DNA of 14,625 nucleotides from an uncultured Bacilli bacterium (lineage in GTDB: Bacteria; Bacillota_I; Bacilli_A; RF39; UBA660), in the NCBI GenBank assembly GCA_934096605.1, contig CAKOMI010000030.1, positions 1 through 14,625 on the forward strand. Direction: 5' to 3'. The notes below the pieces were generated by a model. The model searched no databases. It was not told where the DNA came from and worked only from the letters and a program-made list of their open reading frames with translations. Positions within the stretch are counted from its first letter, which is position 1, and each line of letters begins with the position of its first letter. A program made the position numbers and the translations under genes. Positions 1 through 6,823 of the stretch are shown here, piece by piece.

Positions 1-9
1 GAAAATAGG

Positions 10-27
10 AAGTTGCCAATTTTTTTA
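10..27 (+). terminator. Right arm of a terminator cut by the window edge (tentative)
   Basis: GGAAGTTGCCAA followed by seven T looks like the 3' arm and U-tract of an intrinsic terminator. Its partner TTGGCAACTTCC would lie left of the window, so pairing cannot be checked here. It would end the gene upstream of this window. Confidence 0.4.
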
Positions 28-38
28 TGTGTTAATAT

Positions 39-71
39 ACCTTCTAAGCCTTTATTTTAGAAGGTTTTTTT
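39..71 (+). terminator. Intrinsic terminator, 9-bp stem
   Basis: ACCTTCTAA (39-47) pairs perfectly with TTAGAAGGT (57-65), followed directly by a T-tract. Together with the putative terminator just before it, this makes a tandem stop that insulates the upstream gene from the RNA candidate at 147. Confidence 0.8.
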
Positions 72-111
72 ATGCTTATAAATTATTATGAAAATTAAAT
101 GCAAAAAGCAC

Positions 112-140
112 TTGATTTTTTATGTGAAATAACATATAAT
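112..140 (+). promoter_or_regulatory. Sigma-A-type promoter of the 147-533 RNA candidate
   Basis: The -35 box is TTGATT (112-117), then a 17-bp spacer, then a consensus -10 TATAAT (135-140). Transcription would start near 146-147. No coding sequence follows for 465 bases, so the product is most likely an RNA. Confidence 0.7.
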
Positions 141-146
141 TAAAAA

Positions 147-533
147 GCACCTCAAGAGAAATGATGAATTATTTCTCTTAAGTAGTGCAACTGTTTGCTT
201 AAAAAAATCAGGTGAATTTATGTCTGATAATTAGGAAATACTGTTTTCTCAATTTAATAAAATTGATTACCTCAAAATCATTTAAAATGATCATTCTATT
301 ACTACTTACTACAATACCTAATTAATGTCATAAAAACCTATATTTTAAGTGTAATAAGGTACAATAAGTTTGCCAATATTTACACGCATAAGAAGACACT
401 TTCATAAAGTCAAGTAAGTTGGCTTCACAACTCTTCTTAAACAAATAATATATTGTTTTTAGTCTTTTTATGCCACATCTGAAGATTTAAGCAAAGCAAA
501 CATATGACTTTATTTAAACTAAAGTCTTTTTTT
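147..533 (+). ncRNA. Candidate structured non-coding RNA, about 387 nt
   Basis: The stretch lies between a near-consensus promoter and an intrinsic terminator and has no convincing reading frame. Local helices visible by eye are AAGAGAAAT/ATTTCTCTT (154-162/171-179) with GCAC/GTGC (147-150/185-188) closing it; TCAATTT/AAATTGA (249-255/260-266); ATCATT/AATGAT (277-282/286-291); TACCT-A-ATTA/TAAT-A-AGGTA (315-324/352-361); and AAACAA/TTGTTT (439-444/453-458). TAAGAAG/CTTCTTA (389-395/433-439) closes a junction holding two hairpins, ACTTT/AAAGT (398-410) and AGTTG/CAACT (417-432). I see no RNase P RNA, tmRNA, T-box or SRP signature. AT-rich DNA forms chance hairpins, so the fold is provisional. 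It could also be a regulatory leader, but tsaE appears to have its own promoter after the terminator. Confidence 0.5.
506..533 (+). terminator. Intrinsic terminator of the RNA candidate
   Basis: GACTTTA (506-512) pairs perfectly with TAAAGTC (520-526) over a 7-nt loop and is followed by seven T. On the opposite strand no U-tract follows, so it acts on plus-strand transcripts. Confidence 0.8.
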
Positions 534-564
534 ATTAATTTTTTGTCAAATGAAGTTATAGTTA

Positions 565-593
565 TTGCAAAAAAATATTTACTATATTAAAAT
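565..593 (+). promoter_or_regulatory. Probable tsaE promoter
   Basis: TTGCAA (565-570), 17-bp spacer, TAAAAT (588-593). The start would fall near 600, leaving a leader of about 12 nt that still includes the ribosome binding site AGGTGAT before the ATG at 612. Confidence 0.45.
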
Positions 594-611
594 CATAATA
601 GGTGATACATT

Positions 612-1064
612 ATGAATTATAAATACACATCAAAAGATGAAAAAGATACGCTTTTAATAGCACAAAATTTAGAAAGTGAAAAATTTCCCAATATGGTCAT
701 TTGTTTAAATGGGGAACTTGGCAGTGGCAAAACTGTATTCGTTAAAGGATTCGCTGGTGCCTTAGGAATTGACGAAACAATAACCTCACCAACTTTTAAT
801 CTAGTAAAAGAATACCCTAATGGCGAACTTCCTTTATACCATATGGACGTTTATCGCTTAGAAGATAATAAAGAAAACATAGGTCTTACTGACTACTTTT
901 ATAAAGGCGGTGTAACAATCATTGAATGGGCTGACTTAATTAAAGATGAGCTACCAGATGAAAGACTTGAAATAGATTTTAAAGTAACAAGTGAAAATAC
1001 GCGCGTATTAATCTTTAAACCATATGGTAAAGATTATGAAGATTTATGTGATTCAGTCCTATAA
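612..1064 (+). CDS. tsaE: tRNA t6A biosynthesis ATPase TsaE
   Basis: TsaE is the P-loop ATPase that works with TsaB and TsaD to move threonylcarbamoyl from threonylcarbamoyl-AMP to A37 of ANN-decoding tRNAs in the cytoplasm. At 150 residues it has the family length. Visible motifs are the Walker A GELGSGKT (34-41), the switch-like TSPTFNLV (58-65), HMDVYRL (77-83) and the IIEWADLI block (103-110), all typical of TsaE. The ATG at 612 has AGGTGAT six bases upstream. It is separated from tsaB by a short terminator and a new promoter, so the two are probably transcribed independently although they act together. Confidence 0.95.
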   Translation: MNYKYTSKDEKDTLLIAQNLESEKFPNMVICLNGELGSGKTVFVKGFAGALGIDETITSPTFNLVKEYPNGELPLYHMDVYRLEDNKENIGLTDYFYKGGVTIIEWADLIKDELPDERLEIDFKVTSENTRVLIFKPYGKDYEDLCDSVL

Positions 1065-1080
1065 TTTAGGGCTTTTTATT
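1055..1080 (+). terminator. Short terminator overlapping the tsaE stop
   Basis: AGTCCT (1055-1060) pairs with AGGGCT (1068-1073), one G-U pair included, followed by TTTTATTT. The tsaE stop codon (1062-1064) lies in the loop. The stem is only 6 bp, so some read-through into tsaB is likely. Confidence 0.55.
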
Positions 1081-1108
1081 TGACAAAAACATGATTAATA
1101 GTTATACT
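1080..1108 (+). promoter_or_regulatory. Sigma-A-type promoter for tsaB-rimI-tsaD
   Basis: Consensus -35 TTGACA (1080-1085), 17-bp spacer, -10 TATACT (1103-1108). It begins inside the T-tract of the preceding terminator and drives the overlapping tsaB, rimI and tsaD genes. Confidence 0.75.
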
Positions 1109-1137
1109 ACAAACGTAATAAAGGGAGTGTGTTTAAA

Positions 1138-1698
1138 ATGATAACTTTATTAATAGATACTCATGGTAATGAAATAAATTTAAGACTATATAAAGATCAA
1201 AAATTAATCGATTTTATTATAAAAGGCGAAAACCAAAATCATAGCGAAATAACTATGCCAGCCCTAAAAGAACTACTAGAAAGAAACGCATTAACACCAA
1301 AAGAAATTAATAAAATTATAGTTGTTAATGGCCCAGGTTCATTTACGGGCGAAAGACTAGGCGTTACGATTTCCAAAACTATGGCCTATGCTCTAAATAT
1401 TAAAATATGTTCAATTACTAGCCTAGAACTTTATAGTAAAGAAAATTTACCAAATGGTACATACTTTATTAAAGAAAAAAATGGTTACTACGCTGCTGAT
1501 TTAAATGATACCAACTATTCTAACTATCGTTACTTAACTAAAAATGAATTTCTAAAAAACAATGAAACTAAAAATTGGCATGAATTAAAAGAGGAAATAA
1601 ATGACGATTATATAATCCAGAAATATTTTAATAAAGAACTAGAAAATCCTCATGCTGTAAATCCTTTTTATGTCAAAAAAATAGAGGCTCTAAAATGA
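1138..1698 (+). CDS. tsaB: t6A biosynthesis scaffold protein TsaB
   Basis: TsaB is the catalytically inactive paralogue of TsaD that dimerises with it and is needed for t6A formation. The N-terminal ASKHA half is clear: LLIDT at residues 4-8 and GPGSFTGERLGV at 65-76. I place the start at the ATG 1138, because GGGAG at 1123-1127 sits ten bases before it but only one base before the in-frame GTG at 1129. The product is 186 residues, clearly shorter than the roughly 230 of E. coli TsaB or B. subtilis YdiC, so the C-terminal half is reduced. Its TGA overlaps the rimI ATG in an ATGA junction, which indicates translational coupling. Confidence 0.92.
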   Translation: MITLLIDTHGNEINLRLYKDQKLIDFIIKGENQNHSEITMPALKELLERNALTPKEINKIIVVNGPGSFTGERLGVTISKTMAYALNIKICSITSLELYSKENLPNGTYFIKEKNGYYAADLNDTNYSNYRYLTKNEFLKNNETKNWHELKEEINDDYIIQKYFNKELENPHAVNPFYVKKIEALK

Positions 1699-2123
1699 TA
1701 AGAGAAGCAAATCCCTTAGATTACTTAGAAATTTATCAGCTAGGTACAATGTTGCATCCGAATTTCGTTAATACATATAATTTAGAACAATTACACAAAA
1801 AAGAATACTTTCATATTTTAGTCTATGAAGAAAACCATAAAATCGTAGGTTTTCTTATTTATCAAGAATTAGCGGATGAAGTAAACATTGATGATTTGTT
1901 TGTCTTAAAAGAATTTCGTCAAAAACATGTTGCCACCAATCTTTTAGATAGGTTAATTACCAATATTAAAGTTAATACACCCATATTTTTAGAAGTTCGT
2001 GAAGATAATCAAAATGCCATTGACCTATATAAAAAATTTGGTTTTAACATAATCCGTACTCGTAAAAATTATTACTCTAATTGTGATGCGTATATTATGG
2101 AAAGGAAAATAGAAAATGAATGA
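1695..2123 (+). CDS. rimI: GNAT acetyltransferase, RimI family
   Basis: This is a 142-residue single-domain GNAT. RimI acetylates the N-terminal alanine of ribosomal protein bS18, and the gene commonly sits between tsaB and tsaD in Bacillota, as here. The acetyl-CoA binding region is RQKHVA (75-80), in which His78 replaces the first glycine of the usual (Q/R)xxGx(G/A). The C-terminal block LEVREDNQNAIDLYKKFGF (99-117) is characteristic of RimI. It overlaps tsaB by 4 bases and tsaD by 8, so the three are co-translated. The family is certain, but the bS18 substrate is inferred from context because other GNATs share this layout. Confidence 0.88.
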   Translation: MIREANPLDYLEIYQLGTMLHPNFVNTYNLEQLHKKEYFHILVYEENHKIVGFLIYQELADEVNIDDLFVLKEFRQKHVATNLLDRLITNIKVNTPIFLEVREDNQNAIDLYKKFGFNIIRTRKNYYSNCDAYIMERKIENE

Positions 2124-3150
2124 TGTATATATTTTAGCAATTGAATCATCTTGTGATGAAACATCCATGGCTATTGTCAAAAATGGTAAGGATATTGAGT
2201 CTCTTACTATCTTAACCCAAATGGATACTCATGCCAATTTTGGTGGGGTCGTCCCTGAGATAGCAAGTCGTATGCACGCGGAAAACATAACGATGGTTTT
2301 AGATGAAACATTAAAAAAATCCCACGTTACTATGGATGACATAAATGCTATAGCCGTAACTTATGCACCAGGTCTTTTAGGCAGTCTTTTAGTAGGTGTT
2401 GAATGTGCTAAAACTCTTGCCTATGTCTATAATAAACCATTAATAGCCGTTAATCATACACTTGGTCATATATACGCGAATAATATCGAACATGATATAA
2501 CATACCCCACTCTTGCTCTTATTGTAAGTGGGGGTCATACCGATTTATTAGTCCTTAAAAGCGAAAAAGAAATGGAAGTTTTAGGTAGTACTATTGATGA
2601 TTCAATAGGTGAGGTCTTCGATAAAGTAGCAAGAATACTAGGAATGAAGTACCCTGGTGGGCCAAATATTGAAGCAGCAGCCCAAAAAGGACATGATACA
2701 TACTCCTTACCAAAGCCCATGCAAGATGACACCTATAATTTTAGTTACAGTGGCCTAAAAAGTTATATCATAAATTTAGTTCATAATGAAACGCAAAGAA
2801 ATAACCCTATCAGAAAAGAAGACTTAGCTTGTTCATTTCAAACCGTAGCCGTTGATGAATTAACAAGAAAAGTAAGTCTTGCTCTAGAAAATACTAAAAT
2901 AAAAAATATGATTTTAGCCGGTGGGGTCTCTGCTAATAAATACTTAAGAAATGAAATGCAAAAAACATGTGCTAAATATGGTGTAACATTTCACGTACCT
3001 AACATCTTATATTGTACTGATAATGCTGCTATGATTGGTTGTGCAGCATACCCTTTATATAAATCCCACATATTCTCTGACTTGAACCTAAATGCTATGA
3101 GTAGTGAAAATATTAAAAACTACATAAAAAAAAGGGATAACACCCCTTAA
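2116..3150 (+). CDS. tsaD: tRNA threonylcarbamoyltransferase TsaD
   Basis: TsaD is the catalytic subunit that transfers the threonylcarbamoyl group to A37 of tRNA. At 344 residues it is full length. Visible features are the N-terminal AIESSCDETSMAI (8-20), the metal-binding pair His114 and His118 in VNHTLGH (112-118), SGGHT (138-142), and the C-terminal metal ligand Asp302 in YCTDNAAMIG (299-308). The start ATG lies inside the end of rimI with AAAGGA nine bases upstream. The last codons run into a convergent gene and carry that gene's terminator. I see no plus-strand U-tract after the stop, so its mRNA may continue antisense to the 3147-3494 gene toward trmB. Confidence 0.97.
   Translation: MNDVYILAIESSCDETSMAIVKNGKDIESLTILTQMDTHANFGGVVPEIASRMHAENITMVLDETLKKSHVTMDDINAIAVTYAPGLLGSLLVGVECAKTLAYVYNKPLIAVNHTLGHIYANNIEHDITYPTLALIVSGGHTDLLVLKSEKEMEVLGSTIDDSIGEVFDKVARILGMKYPGGPNIEAAAQKGHDTYSLPKPMQDDTYNFSYSGLKSYIINLVHNETQRNNPIRKEDLACSFQTVAVDELTRKVSLALENTKIKNMILAGGVSANKYLRNEMQKTCAKYGVTFHVPNILYCTDNAAMIGCAAYPLYKSHIFSDLNLNAMSSENIKNYIKKRDNTP
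3126..3148 (-). terminator. Terminator of the convergent minus-strand gene, inside tsaD
   Basis: Read on the minus strand, AAGGG (3148-3144) pairs with CCCTT (3136-3132) and an eight-base U-tract (3133-3126) follows. The stem begins within the stop codon of the minus gene and lies in the last codons of tsaD. Confidence 0.7.
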
Positions 3151-3494
3151 ACCATATACATATTCCCATCCGTATCATATGTATCTTTTGTATAAAATGA
3201 AGAACCTTCCAATTTATTTAACCTAGCATCTAACCTATTAATTGCGCGTTCTAACTTAGAGATTCTTGCCTCTATCTCATCTAGTGAACTACTATTAACA
3301 CTGTTCATACCCATATTACTAGGCATCTGTCCAGGTATATTATTAGCCGCATAAAAACTAGATGATGCAGCGTTTATATTAGGAATACCTGTATTAGGCA
3401 TCATTTGTTGCATATATGGTAACATATTGTCCATTCCACTAGCATTCATATTAAAATTTGTACTTCCAAAAAACGAATTACGATCCTTTTTCAT
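3147..3494 (-). CDS. Hypothetical protein with C-terminal coiled coil
   Basis: I do not recognise this 115-residue protein. The first 70 residues are low complexity, rich in Met, Asn, Ser and Pro, with no transmembrane segment or signal peptide, and look disordered. Residues about 72-96 (DEIEARISKLERAINRLDARL) form a heptad-like amphipathic helix, probably an oligomerising coiled coil. The start is well supported: on the minus strand AGAGGAGGT lies five bases before the ATG. It converges on tsaD with a 4-base overlap and is divergent from trmB. The composition resembles small spore-coat-associated proteins, and a coat gene lies elsewhere in the window, but that role is only a guess. Confidence 0.7.
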   Translation of the reverse strand: MKKDRNSFFGSTNFNMNASGMDNMLPYMQQMMPNTGIPNINAASSSFYAANNIPGQMPSNMGMNSVNSSSLDEIEARISKLERAINRLDARLNKLEGSSFYTKDTYDTDGNMYMV

Positions 3495-3546
3495 TTTGTA
3501 CCTCCTCTAAAATAAATATATGTAAAAATAGAAAGAAAGTGATAAC

Positions 3547-4179
3547 ATGCGCTTAAGAAAAGTTAAAAATGCTAAAGAAACATTAGAAAAAAGTCCTTAC
3601 TACATTAAGGATAAAGATAAATATCGTGGTCATTATGAAGAACTATTTCAAAACAAAAATCCTATTCACTTAGAAATAGGCATGGGTAAAGGAACCTTCC
3701 TAATAGAAATGGCTAAAACCTATCCCGATATCAATTTTATTGGTGTCGAAAAAGAAGAAAGCGTCCTAGTAAGAGCAATTGAAAAAATGACTAATATTGA
3801 ATTAAATAACATTAGATTCATTTGTTGTGATGCTAAAGAACTAAATCAAGTTTTTGCTAAAGAAATTGCCACAATATACTTAAACTTTTCAGATCCATGG
3901 CCTAAAAATCGCCATAGTGAACGAAGATTAACTTCAAAATCTTTCCTAGAAATATATGACCAAATCTTTGCCGGGGACCACCATATAATAGAAAAAACTG
4001 ATAATATAGTTTTATTTGCCTATAGTCTTGAAAGTCTAAGTAAATATGGTTATTACTTTGAAAAAGTAACCCTTGATCTTGCTAGTCAGAGTATTTTTAA
4101 TATTAAAACTGAATACGAAGAAAAATTTAGCAATCTTGGTTTTAAAATCAATTACTTAGAAGCCATTAAAAGACGTTAA
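3547..4179 (+). CDS. trmB: tRNA (guanine-N7-)-methyltransferase TrmB
   Basis: TrmB uses S-adenosylmethionine to make 7-methylguanosine at position 46 of tRNA. The 210-residue length matches bacterial TrmB (about 213 in B. subtilis). The SAM-binding motif is EIGMGKG (43-49) and the acidic end of the next strand is GVEKE (66-70). The family signature YLNFSDPWPKNRHSERRL (111-128) is intact, as is the C-terminal TEYE (188-191) involved in substrate recognition. The ATG at 3547 has only a weak ribosome binding site (GAAAGTGAT). It starts about 50 bases from the divergent minus-strand gene. With the t6A genes upstream it extends the tRNA-modification theme. Confidence 0.96.
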   Translation: MRLRKVKNAKETLEKSPYYIKDKDKYRGHYEELFQNKNPIHLEIGMGKGTFLIEMAKTYPDINFIGVEKEESVLVRAIEKMTNIELNNIRFICCDAKELNQVFAKEIATIYLNFSDPWPKNRHSERRLTSKSFLEIYDQIFAGDHHIIEKTDNIVLFAYSLESLSKYGYYFEKVTLDLASQSIFNIKTEYEEKFSNLGFKINYLEAIKRR

Positions 4180-4185
4180 ATCCGT

Positions 4186-4214
4186 TTTACTTTTTATTTA
4201 AAATTTGCTATACT
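4186..4214 (+). promoter_or_regulatory. Probable promoter of the 4236-6518 operon
   Basis: TTTACT (4186-4191), 17-bp spacer, TATACT (4209-4214), just after the trmB stop. The start would be near 4221, directly ahead of AGGAGA (4226-4231) and the ATG at 4236. Confidence 0.6.
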
Positions 4215-4235
4215 TATTAAGCAATAGGAGAGCTT

Positions 4236-4886
4236 ATGAAAAAGAAAATAATTAGTATATTTATAATAATATTATTAACAACTGGCTGTACAACTATTGA
4301 AAATAATAGTTACGATGAGATTTTAACTGAGACAACTAACACCATAGTAAACACCACTAATATAAATCGGGTGGGGTATAAATATTACTTACCAAAAGGT
4401 ATGCGTCTTCTTAGTTATGAAGGATCTAACGAAATAATATCCCATGATGAAAATATTTATTACCTATATGTTGACTATGTTAGTTATTACAACAAAATAC
4501 CTTCTTCATATACTGAGTCCAAAACCGCAGTCTATAGCAAAAATATATTAAAAGATAAAAAATTTGGTTACATTGAAATAAAAAATACAGAAAACGACAA
4601 ATATTTTATTGAAATCATGTATAATTATGCTAAAATAGAAGTGATAGTAGATAAAGAGGCTACCAAAGAAACAATTGCCTATGCCATGAGCATATTATCT
4701 TCTATAACGTATCAAGACACTGTATTAACTAGTCTGATGGGGGAAGATGTCCTAAAAACTAATGAGGTTGAACATAACATTTTTGCGCCAGCTGATACAG
4801 AATCCGAATATCTGGAAATTGTAGAAGAATACGGAACTTATGAAGATGATAGCGATAAAGTAGATCCAGATTTTATTCGTAGATAA
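4236..4886 (+). CDS. Putative lipoprotein of unknown function
   Basis: This 216-residue protein starts with MKKK, a hydrophobic stretch and LLTTGC ending at Cys18, a lipoprotein signal peptide. The -3 position is Thr rather than the usual Leu, so the lipobox is slightly atypical. The mature part is soluble with alternating beta-type segments and an acidic C-terminus. I recognise no domain. AGGAGA lies four bases before the ATG. It is first in an operon with a charged cytoplasmic protein and DUF948/YtxG-like and YtxH-like proteins, so an envelope role is plausible. The downstream gene begins 16 bases after its stop. Confidence 0.75.
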   Translation: MKKKIISIFIIILLTTGCTTIENNSYDEILTETTNTIVNTTNINRVGYKYYLPKGMRLLSYEGSNEIISHDENIYYLYVDYVSYYNKIPSSYTESKTAVYSKNILKDKKFGYIEIKNTENDKYFIEIMYNYAKIEVIVDKEATKETIAYAMSILSSITYQDTVLTSLMGEDVLKTNEVEHNIFAPADTESEYLEIVEEYGTYEDDSDKVDPDFIRR

Positions 4887-4902
4887 GAAAGTAGGGAAAC
4901 AT

Positions 4903-5721
4903 ATGGGTTTATTAAATAAATTAAAAAACGTTTTGTTTGAAGAAGAAGAAATAGAGGTTCCAATTGAAGAACCAAAAAAGAAAGTTGAACAAGAGGCAAA
5001 AAAACCTTTAGAACGTAAAAGAAATGTTTATGAAAGTGAAATAAAAGATGATACACCAATCGTAAGTGATAGAGACCTTTTTTCATCTGAAAAAACATTT
5101 GACTTTCCTATCTTTGATGATCAAGAATTTGAAAGTATGAAATCCCCTAAAAAAGAAGCTCCAGAAGAAAAAAAGAGCATGGGAATCAACCTTTTTGATT
5201 ATGAAAAACCAAAGATAAAAAGAGATACTAAAGAAAGAACACCTGAGATAAAAGGCCGTGCCTACGATATTAAAAAGCCATCTGGTCCTAATACTAAAAA
5301 ATTTCAACCATCACCAGTAATATCACCAGTATATGGTGTTCTAGACAAAAACTATAAAAAAGAAGACGTCGTCGTTGTTAAAGAAGAAAAAAGAACAATT
5401 GATGTTGATGATGTTCGAAAAAAAGCCTTTGGAACCCTAGAGGAAGATATCGAAAAAACACTATCTGAAACAAGAAAAATAGAAGTACCTTCCATACCAG
5501 AAACTAAGGAAGAAAAAAGTGTTGATGAATTACTAGAAGATGTCTCTTTCCAAACCATCGATGTTCCAGAGACTAAAGAAGAGGTAAAAGAAATCATACC
5601 TGAAGAGCTAGAAATAAAAGAAGAGCCAAAAAAAGGTGCAGACTTAGAAAATGATACATTAGAAAATGATTTATTTGATTTAATTGATTCAATGTACGAA
5701 GATAGAAAAGAGGAAGAATAA
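4903..5721 (+). CDS. Charged, largely disordered protein with N-terminal amphipathic helix
   Basis: I do not recognise this 272-residue protein. The first 12 residues (MGLLNKLKNVLF) form an amphipathic helix followed directly by an acidic run, much like the membrane-targeting N-terminus of the division protein SepF, but no SepF fold follows. Most of the rest is Glu/Lys-rich and looks disordered, with islands that stand out: DRDLFSSEKTFDFPIFDD (56-73), a Pro/Ser block FQPSPVISPVYGVLDKNY (134-151), and a hydrophobic-acidic end LENDLFDLIDSMYED (253-267). Such islands suggest short docking motifs. AGGGA precedes the ATG at 4903. The downstream membrane-protein gene starts one base after its stop, so the two are translationally coupled. 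Confidence 0.75.
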   Translation: MGLLNKLKNVLFEEEEIEVPIEEPKKKVEQEAKKPLERKRNVYESEIKDDTPIVSDRDLFSSEKTFDFPIFDDQEFESMKSPKKEAPEEKKSMGINLFDYEKPKIKRDTKERTPEIKGRAYDIKKPSGPNTKKFQPSPVISPVYGVLDKNYKKEDVVVVKEEKRTIDVDDVRKKAFGTLEEDIEKTLSETRKIEVPSIPETKEEKSVDELLEDVSFQTIDVPETKEEVKEIIPEELEIKEEPKKGADLENDTLENDLFDLIDSMYEDRKEEE

Positions 5722-5722
5722 T

Positions 5723-6055
5723 ATGAATTTTTTACTAGAATTTTTACCAATAATTATCTATGTTTTATTAATAATCGTTTTACTAATTGGCATAGTATTA
5801 GCTATTAAATGCCTAATAACATTAGACAAGGTTGAAAAAGTAGTTGATAATGTTAACGATAAGATTAGATCATTAGATGGTGTTTTTAACATAATTGATG
5901 GAGCAACTGATAGAATTGTTTTAATAACTGATAAAGTTGTTGAAGGTTTAACTACTTTAATTGCTAGTATCTTTAAATCAAAAAAAGAAAAAGAGAAAGC
6001 CCAAAAAGTAGAGAATGCTACAGTAAAAAAGGTGAAAAAAAATGAGTCAAAATAA
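5723..6055 (+). CDS. DUF948/YtxG-like membrane protein
   Basis: This is a 110-residue protein with one N-terminal transmembrane segment (residues about 8-30, FLPIIIYVLLIIVLLIGIVL) and then a long amphipathic helix with repeated KVEKVVDNVNDKI-type heptads, ending in a Lys/Glu-rich tail. This architecture matches the DUF948 (YtxG) family of general stress proteins, which is commonly encoded next to YtxH. I choose the ATG at 5723, preceded by AGAGGAAG, rather than an upstream in-frame start that would lie inside the previous gene. It overlaps the next gene by 14 bases. Molecular function in the family is not established. Confidence 0.75.
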   Translation: MNFLLEFLPIIIYVLLIIVLLIGIVLAIKCLITLDKVEKVVDNVNDKIRSLDGVFNIIDGATDRIVLITDKVVEGLTTLIASIFKSKKEKEKAQKVENATVKKVKKNESK

Positions 6056-6518
6056 ATTTGGCCGTTTTTTAAGTGGTGTTTTAGTAGGCATAGGCCTAGG
6101 CATATTGGTTGCCCCTAATAAAGGTGAAAACACTAGATTAGAACTTAGAAAGTCTTTTGATAAACTAATAAATACTATAAAAGATATTGACATTGAAAGT
6201 ACCAAAGCTGCTCTTATAAATAAATTAGCCGAAATAGAAAGTGACTTAACAGATTTAGATACTGCAAAAAAAACAGATATAGTAAAAGAAAAAACAGAGT
6301 TAATAAATCAAAAATGTGATGAGTTAATAAGTGTTGCTAATGATACAGATGCAAACATGTTAAATGACGTTATAAAAGATGTTAAGAAAAACACAACTAA
6401 ACTTGCAAGTACTGTTTTAAACTCACTAGAAGAACCTGAAAAAACACCATCTAAAACAAAAAAAACTACTAAAAAAAGTCAAGCCAAAAAGCCTAGAAAG
6501 AAAAGTCAAAAAAACTAG
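6042..6518 (+). CDS. YtxH-like protein
   Basis: This is a 158-residue protein with an N-terminal Gly-rich hydrophobic segment (FLSGVLVGIGLGILVAPNKG, residues 9-28), the hallmark of the YtxH family, whose members typically follow it with APxxG and a helical tail. Helical residues 30-130 carry mixed charge, and the C-terminus is a Lys/Thr/Ser-rich basic tail. AGGTGA precedes the ATG, which lies within the end of the YtxG-like gene. YtxG and YtxH neighbours are associated with general stress in Bacillus, although the biochemical role is unknown. The stop codon falls inside the 3' arm of the operon terminator. Confidence 0.8.
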   Translation: MSQNKFGRFLSGVLVGIGLGILVAPNKGENTRLELRKSFDKLINTIKDIDIESTKAALINKLAEIESDLTDLDTAKKTDIVKEKTELINQKCDELISVANDTDANMLNDVIKDVKKNTTKLASTVLNSLEEPEKTPSKTKKTTKKSQAKKPRKKSQKN

Positions 6519-6526
6519 GCTTTTTT
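6486..6526 (+). terminator. Operon terminator overlapping the YtxH-like stop
   Basis: AAAAAGCCTAG (6486-6496) pairs perfectly with CTAGGCTTTTT (6515-6525) across an 18-nt loop, with the U-tract forming part of the stem. The TAG stop (6516-6518) lies in the 3' arm. It ends the 4236-6518 operon. Confidence 0.8.
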
Positions 6527-6578
6527 CTTATCTAGAAATATTTAATAAACATATCTTACTAACGAGAGGAGAATGTTT

Positions 6579-6797
6579 ATGTATACATATTATAAACCAT
6601 ATAATTACAATAGTATGAATGGGGATCGCCAATTTGTTTTTCCTTATTTAGTAGGTGCTTTAACAGGTGGAGCTGCGGTAGGGTTAACTAGACCAAGACC
6701 AATTTACAACGTTGCTCCAAACTATGGTATGGCAATGCCTCCATATATGGGTGGCCCTTATGGTAGTTATTCATACAACTATTATTATCCCTATTAA
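6579..6797 (+). CDS. Small Tyr/Gly/Pro-rich protein, possible spore coat component
   Basis: This 72-residue protein is very rich in Tyr, Gly, Pro and Asn, with a central hydrophobic FPYLVGALTGGAAVG followed by LTRPRP. I do not recognise a named family. The composition is like small spore-coat or envelope proteins that are cross-linked or self-assemble. I start it at the ATG 6579 because AGAGGAGA (6565-6572) is six bases upstream, whereas the in-frame ATG at 6573 directly abuts it. The gene stands alone between two terminators. A CATATCTTA at 6550-6558 resembles a sigma-K -10 element, but no matching -35 is visible, so sporulation control is unproven. Confidence 0.7.
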   Translation: MYTYYKPYNYNSMNGDRQFVFPYLVGALTGGAAVGLTRPRPIYNVAPNYGMAMPPYMGGPYGSYSYNYYYPY

Positions 6798-6823
6798 AAA
6801 AATATGAGCATTTACTCATATTT
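6796..6823 (-). terminator. Terminator of the minus-strand EIIB-like gene
   Basis: AAATATGAG (6800-6808) pairs perfectly with CTCATATTT (6815-6823). Read on the minus strand the stem starts in the stop codon of the EIIB-like gene and is followed by a U-tract (6802-6796). It may also act weakly on plus-strand transcripts of the Tyr-rich gene. Confidence 0.75.

Noticed and set aside
107..214. Long helix CACTTGATTTTTT with AAAAAAATCAGGTG enclosing the first hairpin (a 6S-like rod)
   Set aside because: The 5' arm coincides with the -35 box of a good promoter, so it is probably not in the transcript.
147..533. RNase P RNA or tmRNA as identity of the long RNA
   Set aside because: Neither the conserved GAGGAAAGTCC/ACAGAA-type blocks nor a tRNA-like 3' end with a tag frame is present.
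2535..2732. Open frame on the minus strand inside tsaD
   Set aside because: It lies wholly within a certain tsaD frame and shows no ribosome binding site or protein-like conservation.
4838..5750. Three minus-strand open frames opposite the charged protein gene
   Set aside because: They are Leu/Phe- or Ser-rich mirrors of a Glu/Lys-rich plus-strand gene, a normal by-product of its codon composition.
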